A program made the position numbers and the translations under genes. Source: Phycisphaerales bacterium (GTDB lineage: Bacteria > Planctomycetota > Phycisphaerae > Phycisphaerales > SM1A02). From it: 15,320 bases of DNA. The stretch covers positions 1-15,320 of the forward strand of contig SKZB01000155.1 of the NCBI GenBank assembly GCA_007127615.1. Direction: 5' to 3'. Within the stretch, counting starts at the first letter, position 1. The number at the start of each line of letters is the position of its first letter. Below, in pieces: positions 15,296-15,320 of this stretch. The notes beneath the pieces were generated by a model. It searched no databases, was not told the origin of the DNA, and saw nothing but the letters and a program-made list of their open reading frames with translations.

Positions 15296-15320
15296 CCGCA
15301 CGCGGGCAGGTGTCGTTGAA

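Overview
The window is GC-rich, densely coded, single-contig bacterial chromosome with no RNA genes, CRISPR array, IS element or phage gene that I can see. The mix of genes suggests a Gram-negative-type bacterium, most likely a planctomycete-like lineage (Phycisphaerae or a relative). The pointers are an outer-membrane two-partner secretion pair with a beta-strand-repeat exoprotein, DUF3568-type and DUF4097-type lipoproteins, a response regulator with its DNA-binding domain first, and mixed translation signals in which several genes lack a Shine-Dalgarno sequence and instead carry a TAnnnT hexamer just before the start codon. The taxonomic call is inference, not proof.

Layout. Left block, plus strand (95-7491): three 11-bp tandem repeats lie ahead of a two-gene secretion module. 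The first gene is a ShlB/FhaC-type outer-membrane transporter (152-2428). The second is a 1281-residue filamentous-haemagglutinin-type exoprotein (2526-6371) with an N-terminal TPS domain, six imperfect repeats of about 80 residues and a distinct C-terminal tail. A strong GNRA-loop hairpin terminator (6408-6444) closes the module, and an EamA/DMT-type transporter follows (6484-7491). Middle block, minus strand (7505-13474): a DUF3568-like lipoprotein, a PPK2-family polyphosphate kinase, a lone HTH-receiver response regulator, a threonine-aldolase-family PLP enzyme, a two-CBS-domain protein and a secreted two-domain esterase. Right block, plus strand (13807-15295): a DUF4097-like lipoprotein whose signal peptide contains a four-copy 12-bp tandem repeat, followed closely by the 23S rRNA 2'-O-methyltransferase gene rlmE.

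How the genes work together. The transporter and exoprotein form one functional unit: the beta-barrel protein should export the TPS-domain protein to the cell surface. The CBS gene and the aldolase gene are close enough to be co-transcribed. The lipoprotein and rlmE form a tight pair. The remaining genes look like independent transcription units. The most interesting parts are the secretion module with its iteron-like leader, the palindrome sitting between the -35 and -10 hexamers of the DUF3568 gene, and the tandem-repeat signal peptide.
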